Origin: Botryosphaeria dothidea
Lineage: Eukaryota; Ascomycota; Dothideomycetes; Botryosphaeriales; Botryosphaeriaceae
Direction: 5' to 3'
Assembly (NCBI GenBank): GCA_011503125.2
Contig: WWBZ02000016.1
Span: forward strand, 4,588,001 to 4,652,000
DNA length: 64,000 bases
A program made the position numbers and the translations under genes. The notes under the pieces are model-generated. The model saw nothing but the letters and a program-made list of their open reading frames with translations. It made no database searches and was not told the origin of the DNA. Shown piece after piece: positions 44,968 through 56,478 of this stretch; within the stretch, counting starts at the first letter, position 1; every line of letters begins with the position of its first letter.

Positions 44968-46994
44968 TCATCCAAGCACAGCGTAGGGCCCGCCTCTATT
45001 TGGCTTTATCAAGCGAGGGAGAATCTCTACTTTTAGCTCTTGAAATTCTTCCGTCCGTGGCTGGTGGATCACCTCACCATCCATGATACCGTGTACGTAA
45101 CTGGAAACATAAGCCTTAGCGAAGAGACCGTAACTTCGGTAGGATATCGGATCACTTACCATTCACCGATTACTTGGTACCAACGAAAATCTCTTATGAC
45201 AAACGGAGCTTTGCCTCCAAAGAGGACTACGACACGGTCGCCTTTTTGGGCCGAAGCCGGAGCCAGGCCAAACAGCCCTCTTGTAGTCTTGAAAAACCTG
45301 CGTCCTATCATTGGACCTGAGATGGCCGTTGCCTTCATCATGAACTCCAGATCATCTTGAGCGGTTGGGGGAAAATACTGAAGCCAGTCAAGCTTGGCGT
45401 CTTTGGGTGGAATCCGATACCTGAATGGAAGCTTTCCCACTCCCATGCGCATGTCCAGTTGTTCATCAAGTAGAACAGTCCTCCAAAAGGCCTCCCGCAC
45501 TGGCTCGCCAGTATACTTGTAGCAGTGCTCGGTTGACAGCCCAGCGATGTCTTTCCATTGAAGGAGCACATCGGCGGCGCTTGTTTTCGTTTGATTATGA
45601 CCCATATAGATGTCCCCAATGTCATCTATAGCGTCCACATTAATACCATCCAGACACAGAATCTGATTGTCGTCTTGGAAGCCGAGGGTGTCTGCTTTCA
45701 GGCCGAGGACCGCATTGTACATTGTGTCGAATGTAAAGATATGCGTTCCCAGGCCGTGGAATGCGATTGACCGATAATGGACCTCCACGCCGAACCGCTG
45801 GGCATCTCGCCAGTCGGGCACCCAACAGGGCAAGTAACGCACTCTAGAGATGTCGACGAAGCCGTGCACCGGCTGTGTTGTTATGGGCAGGAGGTCCAAG
45901 TCACGATGCTCTTGGAGACACTGGACTGCGACCCTGATGTATACCTTGGCCACGTTCAAGGAGTAGTCCGGTTGCAGCGCGTCTCTGAGTGGATTCTGCG
46001 CGGACACGAGGCCGTAGAAGGCGAAGATGAGGTCTCTTGGATCCGAACTGGCCCACTCCCGAAACTCGCTCAGCAGGCCAAGCACTGACTCGACAACTCT
46101 GAACAGCCCTCTTTTGCAGTTGAAAAGCCTCGTCGCGCGGGGCGAGTACTCGGCAAACTCCTCCCGCATCCTTGGTCCTTGCCCCCGGAAAGTTTCGATA
46201 AAACCACGAGACGTGTCTGCGTCCACCATCAGGTAGAACATGGACTCGAAGTCTTCCAGGGACACGCGATGCTGGCCGCACTGGAAGACAACACGCTGTC
46301 CAAGAATAAACTCTTGGATACACCAGACGCGTGTGAACCACGCTCGCTGTAATAGACGGTGAAAGGCTAGGAGTGAGGACGCGAAAGTAGTCCAATAGAG
46401 TTCGTGATAACGATCATCGGTGTTGGCCGGATCAGGACGCGGTTGGTCGCGCAGAAAATCGAACGCATCGCCGCTGGTGTCGGACTCGGGCCCCAGCCAC
46501 ACGACCACTTTCTGAGCACTCTTGTAAATGCGATCCAGCTGTTGCACTTTGGCGTTACTTTCTGCCACGTCGTTCTGATTGATGCACAGGGAATCGATCC
46601 ACAAGACACGGGGCCGGTCGCGCTGGCGGAGGTGTCTCAGAGCCAGCTCGAGATTCTCGGTGGCTTGGAATTGCTGGTTGCTGACGGTAATGGGTCTCCG
46701 CTTTAAAGAGTCACCCCATACATATGAAAGGGCTTCGTACTGGTCAGACTCGCTCCTGCTTAACGCGCCGTTACACAGAACACACACGATATCGGCATGC
46801 TTCTCTACTGACGGCAGCAACACCACGAGTCGAATGGCCGACGGGTCCGACAACAAGCCGGGGTACGGATACGGGTTTGAAGGTACAACGACAGTCGTCT
46901 TCGTGTCGGTCTGGGCTTTCATCCGGAGCATTTCCTGGAGAGCTAACTCTCTGATTTCCTCTCGGCATGAATTGCGCATCGCGTCCACCTCCAT
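44968..46994 (-). CDS. HET-domain protein, intact, classical type
   Basis: Two exons, 46994-45160 and 45100-44968, joined by GTAAGT..TTCCAG in phase 2 (655 residues). All HET blocks are canonical: YEALSYVWGD, LELALRHLRQRDRPRVLWIDSLCINQND, QLDRIYKSAQKVVVWLGPE, WFTRVWCIQEFILGQRVVFQCG and DPRDLIFAFYGLV. The C-terminal half is the usual conserved region, ending GDRVVVLFGGKAPFVIR, then YQVIGECYVHGIMDGEVI across the intron. This gene shows what the HET pseudogene at 38154 must have looked like. The HET domain is related to TIR domains and is known to trigger incompatibility reactions. The N-terminal 60 residues are hydrophilic with no targeting signal. Confidence 0.88.
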
Positions 46995-47059
46995 GCGTCA
47001 CACCATGGAGAGCGGGCGCTTGTCCGTATTCCAGCCGTCAACCCGCGGCAACGTCGCGC

Positions 47060-47611
47060 TCATGGTGCGTTGTACGCTGCCCAGCGGACATCTTTGGCAT
47101 CGTTTCCGCCATCGGTGCGCCTTGTCACGGCCACCCTGTTCCCTTGCTCGTCGACGTACGATCCACTCTCATCCGCGGTGGCCTTCCAATTTCGGTCGAA
47201 ATCAGGCGGTTTCACAAGTCGAGGCGGCTCTTCCGAAACCTACCCGCGCCAGAATGGCTTTACCTGCGTGAGGGGATCGTGGAAGTTCTTCCTCAAGTCA
47301 TCCCAAGACTCCCATTCAATTCTGACCGGAGCGGTTGCATTTGGCATTGCTGTGGCGTTGATACCATTGAAGATGCTCCAGGTAAACGGTTGTGGATAGG
47401 AGGAGCGTGTCGCATGTGGCGGCTTCCCCAGCTCAACTGGAAATGTCGTCTTCTTTGCTGTCTCGTCCGAGCCGTCTTCCCGATAAACAGAGTCGGAACA
47501 CGATGTTGGTGGCTCACCGGTAGCATCCTGGCGGCAGGAAGAGGCTTAGCAAGATATTGACTTTGATTTTATCCGCCTATCACCCGCAGGGGTTTCCGTA
47601 GTCGCCTGCAT
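47060..47611 (-). pseudogene. Small hypothetical gene with an in-frame TAG
   Basis: On the minus strand a strikingly protein-like frame runs through 47544-47060, with a short first exon 47611-47584 (the proposed 39-nt intron, GTGATA..TAAG, is shorter than usual). It would give about 170 residues, rich in Pro, Asp and Trp: TWSIFNG, RIEWESWDDLRKNFHDPL, LVKPPDFDRNWKATADESG, ending VRWAAYNAP. A single TAG at 47242-47240 interrupts it between FWRG and VSEEPP. A 36-nt intron around it is too short to be likely. I do not recognise the family. Either it is a recent pseudogene (CAG to TAG) or the stop is an assembly error. It lies between a HET and an AAA ATPase gene. Confidence 0.5.
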
Positions 47612-48010
47612 CACATGCACTTTCAGCCCAATCAAACAGGCTTCCCGGTGGAGCCTCACGAATTGCTCGGGACGCTTTCTAGAACACAGATTCGCGTATT
47701 TATTGCATGGCCGGTGAAGCGAGAAGCACCAGTAAGATTTTACGGCGCAGTCTTGTAGAGGTCCCGCAGCCACATTTGATTAGTGCGACGCCTCTCAGAT
47801 GCAGCATTGCGGCTGAACCTGTGGGGCAGTGTAGTCGATCTTGTCGCTCAAACTACCATTGAAGGTGCGCCACGATACGAGTCTATTGGGGGCTATTAAA
47901 CCATCTGAAGAGACCCATAGTACATGCTCATAAAAGCATACCCTCGACCGGACGGTTTTCCGCACCCCAACGCAGTCACCAATCCACACTTCTCAGCACA
48001 CGCTTGGCCA
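47612..48010. promoter_or_regulatory. Spacer upstream of the AAA ATPase gene
   Basis: 399 bp between divergent gene starts. No TATA box or other element is certain. Confidence 0.3.
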
Positions 48011-50505
48011 ATGGCTGAGATTGCAAAAGGCACGAGGGCTCCGCTTCTCGAGGAGGTTCTCCAGAGACTGCACCTGGACAACGCAACCCATCGACCGACA
48101 AGTCCGACACGACGACACCTCCCCCGAGCACCGGCGCAGTATGACGCGCAAAGATCCTGTACGAAGGTCGCAGCAAGTGCCACTGCTGCATCAACTGGGT
48201 TGAGGAGTACCCCGAGGACCTCAAGGAATCGGCTGAAGAGACGTCCGAGGCAAAGCGCTTCGCCATCCTCTGCCGCATCAAGAAGAGCCACGGCAGCACC
48301 AAGAAGCCGCTGGAGCTGCACTCGATCGTCATCCAGAGCCCGCTGCTCAAGGTGGTGCTCGGAGACGTGTTTCGGGGATACGCCGGCATCACCACGACGT
48401 TGGAGGAGGTCGCCTTCCCCGCGCCCTTCTGGGAGTTTTTCTTCCCCTGGGAAGCGCTGGCCGCAGTCAGAGACAAGCTTGAGTCCGGAGTCCAGCATGA
48501 ACTTGCGTCTGGATCCCAGGACGACCTTGCGTCTGAAGCTGAAGATGAGCATGAGGACGAAGGCCAGAAGAAGCCGGAATCGAGCGCTCTGGAACATACT
48601 GATCTGCTGCTGGACATGTTGAGATCTCAGCTCGGTGATTTCCATCATGTTGCCGAAGACCTGGCTAAGAATAAAGTCGCAAGGTACGATTTCTTGTGGA
48701 CGCTATTTCCGCCAGGTGAGCTTGTTTTCTCTCGCTTGTTCCACCGGGATTGCATTTTGGAGGTCGAAAAAACGGAGTATTATCAAGAAAAAAGGGTCAA
48801 AACATATGGCTTGCACTGCAAGTTTGTCAATTGGGACGGCGAGAAGTTCGGCTGGGAGGAAAGCGTCATCGAGATTCCAGAGTTCTCCGGAACACGACCA
48901 ATCCAGGATCTGGAGGCATATCCAGTCACATGGCGCAGAGCGGCGGAAGATGTCCGTTCCAACTTGTTGGAGAGAGGGCGCAAGTTTGTGTCTCTCAGTG
49001 GTTGGCACCACAAAGCCTACCGCGGTATTATGATGGTTCCGGGCGGGGCATTCTTCGGCCCAGAGAACTTTGGGATATGTATGCTTCCCGAAAAGCTCCC
49101 AGAAACTTTGTATGCTGACTGAAATACCAGATTGAGGAGCGGGTCGTGGTTGACGCCGAAACATTCGCCAAGCACACGCACTCAACCGAGCGCCTAGAAC
49201 CTCTCAATAGAGACAAGGACAAGCCTCTACGCCCAGAAGACTTTTCGGATCGTCTTCACATGCTATGTAGCCCGACGGTGAAAGCATATGGCTTGAGAAC
49301 GAAAACATGGGGTTAGTCGTCGAACGAAGGCTCGCTCGAATCTTGTTCTAGCACTGATTTGCGGCAGGCCAAATATACGTGGATGGCATAACCGATATTG
49401 TGTGGAACAAAGATGCCTTTTCCAGTCTCGTATTGGCGGAAGAAACTAAGCGACTCGTTGCGTCATTTGTGCGGACGCAAATGAGGCATAGTCGCTCTCC
49501 ACATTTTGACGACATTATTGAAGGCAAAGGTGCTCATCAGATTCTATGTTGCAGAAGCTTTTCAGTTAACATCCAGTTAAAGGACAAGGTATGGTGTTCC
49601 TGCTTACGGGAGAACCCTGTGTTGGAAAAACACTCACAGCCGAAACTGGTTCGTGTTTCCTTGATTTTCTTTCGTCTCAAAGAGTGGCTTGCTGTAGGAT
49701 ATCACTCGTTTTTGAGACGAAGCGTGTCTCACTATATAGCTTAGTCACAATCACTTGTATAAGAGGCAAGCGGGTTACCTACCCTCTCCCTCTTCATGCC
49801 AATCATCAATGGATCATCGTTGTTGATCAACAATCAACACTTGCTAAATAGAGTGTGACAGTCGCTGAGGAGATGCGCACTCCGTTATACATGGTTAGCG
49901 CTGGCGAGCTGGGTACATCAAGTTACGATGTGGAAAAGGAACTCACAAAGATCCTCGATCTGGCTTATCGATGGAATGCCGTCCTCCTACTAGATGAAAG
50001 CGATGTCTTTCTCGAACAGCGCACTTCCGACAACCTTAAGTGGAACCAGCTTGTGTCATGTAGGTGCCGAGAGATATCCAATACCCTAGTGGTCCATGCT
50101 TGAATCATCAGAGGTCGCTGACGAGACCTTCACACAGTCTTCCTTCGCATGCTCGAGTATTACCGCGGAATATTGTTCCTTACGACCAATCGCCTATCTG
50201 TCTTCGGCGTCGCGTTCCAGTCACGGATCCATCTTACGTTGCACTATCCAGAACTCAATCACGCGTCGCGACGGAGTATCTGGAAGCTCCTGCTCCAGCG
50301 TGTTCGGCCGTCGCCCGTTCTCGCGGACGAAGACCTCTATGCAATTGCCAAGGCACCCATGAATGGGAGACAGATCAAGAACGCGGTGAAAGCAGCGCAG
50401 CTGCTGGCTACGGAAAAGGAAGCCGTGGACGATCAGGCTGCACTAACCGTAGAACATGTTAATATTGTGCTGCGGGTCATGCCTAATTCGCATAATCAAG
50501 CGTAG
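48011..50505 (+). CDS. AAA-type ATPase with DUF7025-like N-terminal region, LTR in an intron
   Basis: The N-terminal half (YDFLWTLFPPGELVFSRL, FVNWDGEKFGW, then RVVVDAETF and LHMLCSPTVKAYGL) matches the region that precedes the AAA module in a large fungal family. The module has Walker A LLTGEPCVGKTLTAE, Walker B AVLLLDESDVFLEQR, sensor GILFLTTNR and the Arg-finger segment AFQSRIHLTLHYPEL. Several introns are needed (around 49023-49130, 49312-49367, 49530-49587, 49650-49861 and 50061-50139). The third-last contains a solo LTR. The N-terminus is uncertain: MAEIAKG at 48011 is in another frame than the body, and the body frame has a TGA at 48142-48144, so the start may be damaged. Function is unknown, perhaps a chaperone-like remodeller. 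Such genes are expanded and variable in HET-rich genomes. Confidence 0.7.
49693..49839. mobile_element. Solo LTR (Copia-like), copy 3, 147 bp
   Basis: It begins TGTAGGATAT and ends CAATCAACA, flanked by the identical 5-bp duplication CTTGC (49688-49692 and 49840-49844). It is a more diverged relative of the elements at 1088 and 24686, sharing CTATATAGCT, TATAAGAGG, GGGTTACCTACCCTC and TTCATGCCAATC. It lies inside an intron of the AAA ATPase gene, just before the likely branch site GCTAAAT. Confidence 0.82.
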
Positions 50506-51241
50506 CAGCAAGTCTCTTTATCATACTACGTATTAACATGTAGTTCCTTTTTGCTTCCTATCTCTATGTGGTGGAATCCGAACAATCTTCTGTTAATGAT
50601 TATCCTACTGAGCATAAATGCACCATAAAGGCAATCGATCCACAAATACCTCTCCTCGAGTGCCTTTGTAAAGACTATGGCGTCGTATATTAGCGCTGGG
50701 ACTCCGGCTGCTCGAGTAGGCGCTTGCTTTTCATGGACTTTCGATACATCGTGCGCCTTAGTTTGTAAGGTGCAAAAAGCGATGCGATGTTCTGAAACCC
50801 CGCTAGATCAGAGATCCTATAGGGGGAATTTTGTTATATGTAAAAGCTTATCGAGTGTGGGTCTGCCAGCTCAGAGAATCAGTGTGGCGGTGTACAATTG
50901 CAGCTCTCAAACTGCTCAGTCAGCAAAAGATACTTGGAGAGATGATTTCTAGGTATCTAGTCAATGATAGGCATTCAGAAAGGCCTCTCTACTCATAGGC
51001 GCTCGATAATGGCAAGCTCCCACGTAAACACTGGCTGGGCTAGGGAGGACAAATTCTGAGAAAGGACGGAATAATTGACCACATGAAGCTCGGTCGGGCC
51101 TAAGCAAATATTACAAGACTGCTTCCACCAGGGCTGAAAAGATCGCTCAGCGAACAAGCCTAGAAGGGTTTTCACCAGATATACATTGAATTCGCAACAG
51201 CTCATGGACCTTGCCTCCGATCAAGCCCTTTGCTCCAGGTG
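50506..51241. other. Intergenic, nothing recognised
   Basis: 736 bp downstream of the AAA gene. Short open frames lack motifs, and no RNA gene was recognised. Confidence 0.4.
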
Positions 51242-52075
51242 CTAGCGGCTATGAGGTGGTTTTGAAGGGAGTTCATGTCGTTCTGAGGCCACTCCCAATT
51301 CATGAACAGTGGTTGGCGTCAGTTCATGTGAAGAGCCATATGGTGGCTTATTTTCATCCTCAATCCCGCGTACGTCATTTAGAGAAGCGCACTTTGCTCT
51401 TCGAGACCGTCTCCAGAGAAGAAAGCCGCTCAGCAGCACCAGGGCTGTCCCCAGTGCGACTCCTATACCGATACCAACTCCTGCTCCCGCGGAGAGCTTA
51501 GACGGATTCGTAGAAGCCGCCGCCGTTGCGCTGGAGATCATCGTTGGAATGGAGGTTGTGACGACCGAGCCGGCTATTGTCGTCGTGACATCCACAACTC
51601 TCGCATACGGAATGCTGGTGGAGAAAACGGTGTTCTTGTCGTATGCGTCGGAGCAACAGTCGGCAACTTCTTTGCTTCTCCCACAGCAGTATTCCCCCGT
51701 ATCCGGACAGTACGTCACTGGCGCATTCGCCTCAGACTTCAAAGCCGTTAGCATGTGTGTAAGCTTTGGGATAGTGGAACAAGGACATACTGAGTAACAA
51801 GAAGTTATAAAACCTTTCATCTCCTTGCAAGCCGGGTCGCTCCATGTTGGATCGCTGCATGATTCGACCCAGAACCCGCGCTTGCCCAAATACTCGGGGT
51901 TGAGATTGTCGCTGTTATAGCAGAGACCATTGGGGAGGCAGATGTCAGGTGACCAGCTGTTATCTTTGAAGTTGTGACAGCACATGGAATGGGGCGAGGC
52001 TTGGTTGCAGGGCGTGTAGGTGCGCCTCTTCGCCGTGCCATCGAAACTGTAGCATGTTGATGACGAGTTCTGCAT
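51242..52075 (-). CDS. Cys-rich single-TM protein, function unknown
   Basis: 277 residues from ATG 52075. The N-terminal half is rich in spaced cysteines (CYSFDG, PCNQ, CCHN, CLPNGLCYN, the CYSVCPC block and EYCCGRSKEVADCC). This is the pattern of a fungal surface-protein family with an STCYxxxG start. A Ser/Thr stretch then leads to one membrane helix (GVGIGIGVALGTALVLLSGFLLW) with a basic stop-transfer RRSRRAK and a cytoplasmic tail. The expected signal peptide is not seen directly upstream: the segment before the ATG is hydrophobic but lacks its own ATG, so an upstream exon may be missing. This could be a cell-surface sensor; that is inference from topology only. Confidence 0.65.
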   Translation of the reverse strand: MQNSSSTCYSFDGTAKRRTYTPCNQASPHSMCCHNFKDNSWSPDICLPNGLCYNSDNLNPEYLGKRGFWVESCSDPTWSDPACKEMKGFITSCYSVCPCSTIPKLTHMLTALKSEANAPVTYCPDTGEYCCGRSKEVADCCSDAYDKNTVFSTSIPYARVVDVTTTIAGSVVTTSIPTMISSATAAASTNPSKLSAGAGVGIGIGVALGTALVLLSGFLLWRRSRRAKCASLNDVRGIEDENKPPYGSSHELTPTTVHELGVASERHELPSKPPHSR

Positions 52076-52924
52076 TTTAGGCGTGAAGAAAAGAAGTGGG
52101 GGGAAGTAACACAAATACGAGTGAGCAGCGACAGCGACAGACTATATATGCGTCAAGGTCCATGCTGTGTGCCAAAGCCACAAGTCTCACCTTGGGTATG
52201 ACAAGGCTCATGCAGTAAGCACGCCCGCATCGGGAAAAATTTCTGGCTGCGAAAATCATAAGAAAAAGCAAAAGATCCGCGACTAGCTTGTCCAGATCAT
52301 GCTATCATCGGGGCATCGGATGGTGATCTGGCCCACCTCTTCGTTATTCTGCCGGTCTTGCACGCTCTGACCATCCCACTTGCAGCTGGAGGTGGATTGA
52401 TGCTTACTGTGGAACAGTAGATGTCTGCGCCAAGACAGTAAGCACATTTTTACGGGGAATGAGTGGGTAAATCCATTAATGGACGCGGCTTGGTCGTGTT
52501 GTAGGGCTTCCTATACCGTGTTAGGCGTGGCATGGATGGATGGAGCTCGCTGGGTCGTACAGATATTCCTCCTGGCCAGGGCTGGACCCAACTTTAGAGA
52601 CACAGCCATGCGAATATAAAGTCAGGAAGTTGCGCCACTCTCAGCCGGCCCCAGTAGGACTTGGACTCTGTTGGGTTGGACGAGCTGAGAAGTTTTGGCT
52701 GCCCACGTGATTGCCTTCACCTCCCTTGGGCTCCGAGAAGCATGATTTACTAACTGCAGACCATTTTTACTACGACTCCAAAATGCTAGCCATCGCCGTA
52801 TGTCACCTTCCATGATGAATCGTCTCCAATGCCCGGGTAATCACGACCATCTTGGATCGCAACATCCCCCGACATCTCCAATTTCGATCTCTACACCCCC
52901 CTCGCCTTGAGAAAAACCAACCCA
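52076..52924. other. Intergenic, nothing recognised
   Basis: 849 bp holding the promoter of the Cys-rich gene (a TATATATG lies near 52143-52150 on the + strand) and the 3' flank of the multicopper-oxidase-like gene. Confidence 0.4.
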
Positions 52925-55188
52925 TCAATCAAAAATGCCCATCCGCTCCGGCATCTCAAACTCGACATGCGGCCGCGCTCCCACGCTCTCCGGCACCTCC
53001 GGCCACGCATCGTCGCCCTCGAACATCGGCACCTGCATGCCCATGACGAACTGCTTCGCGCGAAAAACATGGAACATGGTCATCGCCGGCTGCGCGACCC
53101 GCCACCTCACCACCATCCAGCCGCCCGGCGGCAGCACGTGGAAGAAGCCCCTCACCGGATCCCGCAAGTTGACGACGCCCGCCGCCGCCGCCTCGGCGAC
53201 GTCCGCCCACGCGAACGCGCCCTCGCCCGCGCCGAGCAGGAAGGTCGCGTCGTTGTGCTTGTACAGCGGCAGCGCGACGGCGAGCTCGTTGTGCACGACG
53301 ATGTCGACCACGCTGCCGAGCGCGAGGCCGCGCACGATCGGGTTGGGCCCGCGGAACTCGGCGCGCGGGTGCAGCAGCAGCGGCGTGCGCAGGACGCGCC
53401 ACAGCTGCCACGGCGCGCCGTTGAGCGTGTAGTTGGTGATGTGCGGGTTGTGCGGGTCGGGCGCGCCGCGCGCGCGCATGTGCAGCGTGATGTCCGCTTT
53501 TTGGGGAGGGGGGAGCGGCGGGTAGGGGGAGAGCGCGGTGGAGGCGAGGAGGGTGGCGTGGGGGAGGGGCGTGGCGTTGAGGTGCATGAGGGAGAGGGAC
53601 TGCGAGGGGCGCGGGATGGGGGCGCCGAGGCGCTCGCCGGTGCGGCGGTGCTGTTGGGATGGGGTTAGTGGTGGGAGGAGGGAGGGATGGGGGGTGCGTA
53701 CCGGGTAGCGCAGGATGGCGTAGCCCTGGAGGGACTGCTGCTTGCTGAGGGCGTGGAAGCGGATGGCGTAGTCGTCCGGATCGCGGTCGAGCTTGACCAT
53801 GACGGTCAGGCGCTGGCCATTTTCGAGGGTGATGATCTGGTGGGAGGTGAGTAGAGTGTTTCCGGGCCGGATGGGGTGGGAAATGCTTACGTCGACTTGT
53901 TGCGGCTGCACAAATCCGGCGTCGTTGGCCACTACCCACATCTTGTGCGAGTCAATCGACACTCTCCACGGGTGTTCCAGGCCACTGTTGATGAAGTTCA
54001 TCATCATCCAGCGCCTGTTTTGCGTTTCGATGATCTGCTAACAGTGAGCATACTCTCTTCGACACCAATCGGGGCAAGGACAGCTTACCTCGTAGTCCGT
54101 GTAGGTCGGGACACACTTCCCATAGCCGACGGCCCCAGAGGGCTGTGACACGCAGCCATGGGAGTCGATGGGCTCTCCATCAATATCATCGACCTCGTCT
54201 GGTTTGCAGTGGACACGGCCCTTGCCTGTAGAATAGATTGTCAGAAGCAAGACCAGCTGACTTTGGGTAATGCCGCTTTACCGTTGATAAGCACTGACTG
54301 GAAGCAGTACGGATCATACCCATCATACTGCAGCTGCGACAGAAGGTTGTCATAGGTCCGATGCTGGTAGTTGTAGATGGTCACGTGTTCTGGCGTTGCC
54401 TCGGAGTCCAGCATGTCCTGGATATCCGCCTCATCCGAGGACACGAGGTGGTACGGGCGCTCCCGCTCGGGACTGGGCCGAATCCAGATGGTTCCGTAGA
54501 ACCCGTCGAAGAGAGGGGTAGTGCAGTGGTCGGCATACCACTTCAAGCCCCATTGATCGGACGTGTTCAGGACGCTTGTCCAATTTGCGCGCGGAAGAAT
54601 GGGGTAGGTGCTCACGCCGGCCGCACCATCATTCCAAGCCCAAGCATTTTCTACACTGTGGTAGTGGCGGAAGCCCAGCCTGGAGTATCATGTCAGTTGA
54701 AAGCGCTCTCTTCCATGGAATGAAACAAAAAGTCTACGGGCATACCAGTGCAGGGCGGACGGAACGCCCAAATCGTTATGCACGTTGAGGTGTATGAGGT
54801 CGCCCTCGCGAGCGTTGATGACTGGGACGGGGCTATCTGAGTTGCCCACGAACATTGGTCGCCAGCGTCCGCCGTCTATGGAATCATCAGCTGAATGCGC
54901 TACACTTTCCAGAACGGGCCACATACCAGGGTTCCGCCATGCTTGTGAAATTGTCAAGTTGTAGACGATATCGTGTGGAATGTAGGATCCGGACGTCTGC
55001 AGCGAGGACCCTCCTGAGTATGTCCAAAGACTCGATGGTGGAATGCTCCTCAGTTTATCGAACTCCAGCCAGCCTCCTGCAAGGAAGACAGCAAAGAAGC
55101 AGGCTGAGAACAGCGCGTATTTCTTATGACTTGGACGTCTCTCTCGTGTCTCAATCAGGCTCAACCCGCTCTCATGCTTGATGTCCAT
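52925..55188 (-). CDS. Multicopper-oxidase-fold protein lacking copper ligands (pseudoenzyme)
   Basis: From ATG 55188, several exons with in-phase introns. An N-terminal basic segment and helix (KKYALFSACFFAVFLAGGW) act as a signal anchor. The chain follows the MCO plan: DGGRWRPMFVGN, EGDLIHLNVHNDLGVPSALHW, YGTIWIRPSPERERPYHLV, then the second and third cupredoxin domains. All four copper motifs are altered. HWHG is HWLG. The second motif (YHGH in the sister gene) is WYADHC. HPFHKHNH is LPLYKHND. HCHxxxH is FHVFRAK. The reading frame is otherwise intact and codon use is normal for the window, so this looks like a maintained, catalytically dead protein. Three introns are multiples of three and stop-free (51, 54 and 51 nt). 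It is head-to-head with the canonical MCO at 56479. Confidence 0.75.
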
Positions 55189-56478
55189 GGCGCCGTTTTC
55201 GTGAGAAATGTGCAATTTCTGGCTAAAGAGGAGGAATCTGGCCCTCGATACTGAAGAGTGAGGGGAGCAGGAATGGTCTGGAGGGATGCCGCGGCAGTTG
55301 ATTGTACGGTGATCGACCCGGGGGCAGTGGCCGTGGCCAGAAAGGCGACATGGCGAATTCCAAATCCCAAACATACGAAGCGGCCCATCCACGGCATCAT
55401 GATTTAGGCCGAAGTGATGCTCAGCTCTAGACTATGATTGCTTAGACTGCGGGGCTATTGCCGCGGCTTTGAGGTGCGAGATCATTGGTAAGACAACGTC
55501 TATGCGGCGGGGCGAGTCGAACAGGCCGAATGGTTCATGCCTCCTGAGGGATGGATCGGAGGCTGCAATAGCCGAGCGCGGAGAAACAAATAAGGCTGAT
55601 GCTGGAGGCTGATCAATTCGTGGCCAATCAGCATACAAAGCCCCTCTACTTGTTCACCAGAGCCCCAAACTCTATGCACAGACGATTGGGACGTTGCCAA
55701 GCTCTCGGTGAACACCTACGCCCAGATCGAGGCCACGAAGGCCGCACCAGGAACCTGATAACGTCCGCCAAAGTGGCAAAAATGGGAGGTCCTGAGGTCT
55801 TTATGTGTCTGCCTGCCGTGGTATTCCCGCTGATCAGGGTCCTGAAAGTGTTCAGCGCCGCGGGGCGACCTCCGCTTCATAGGATTTGGCAACTTGAGAA
55901 ACCGCTACTGAGTCGTAATCGGCCGAAGGTAGCTGAAAGAGAGGGCGCCTGAAGGCGATTCGCCATACGAAGGGGGCCGTTTTCAGAATAGAGCCGATGC
56001 TCGAATATAGAACCGATACTCCTTTTTCATGAATGCTGTTCTGAACGAAGTGCGTTGCTAGCAAGAATGCTTCAAACCACATTAGCCTAGACACTGATTG
56101 AGAAGTCATGATGGTTCAAAACGCAATCATTTTCCAGCTCACCGGAGTCGCCGGACCGACTTCTCCGCAACGGATCTACAGATGTCTCCGAAAGTGGGTG
56201 TGCACTTGCTGCCCGACCTCGGGGCTCCACGGCGATGCCATGACTCGCTTTCGGAGCGCGGGACTTGATACTACGCACTCGTAGACAGGATGGCTGAAAC
56301 CACGGATCACCCATGGGCGCTTGGAGCATGTGGAGTATTTACGAAAGGGGAGGAGCTATGACCTGACGAGCTCGGTGGCCCCGCGCATCATATCGCCCTC
56401 CACTTCTCCAGGGCTCCTCTTTCGCCCACGAAATTGCAACCTCTAGCAATTCAATTGCATCTTGCAACATTTTCAATC
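55189..56478. promoter_or_regulatory. Shared divergent promoter region of the two multicopper oxidase genes
   Basis: 1.29 kb between the two start codons with no supported gene. Co-expression of the two neighbours from this region is plausible but not shown. I see no repeated operator-like motif with confidence. Confidence 0.4.

Noticed and set aside
1088..49839. The three LTRs as MITEs
   Set aside because: They have no terminal inverted repeats beyond TG..CA-type ends, and 5-bp duplications with a TATA-like core fit Copia LTRs better.
52956..53939. 327-codon alternative frame within the copper-less MCO gene
   Set aside because: Arg/Ala/Pro-only composition. The MCO frame carries the conserved domain text.
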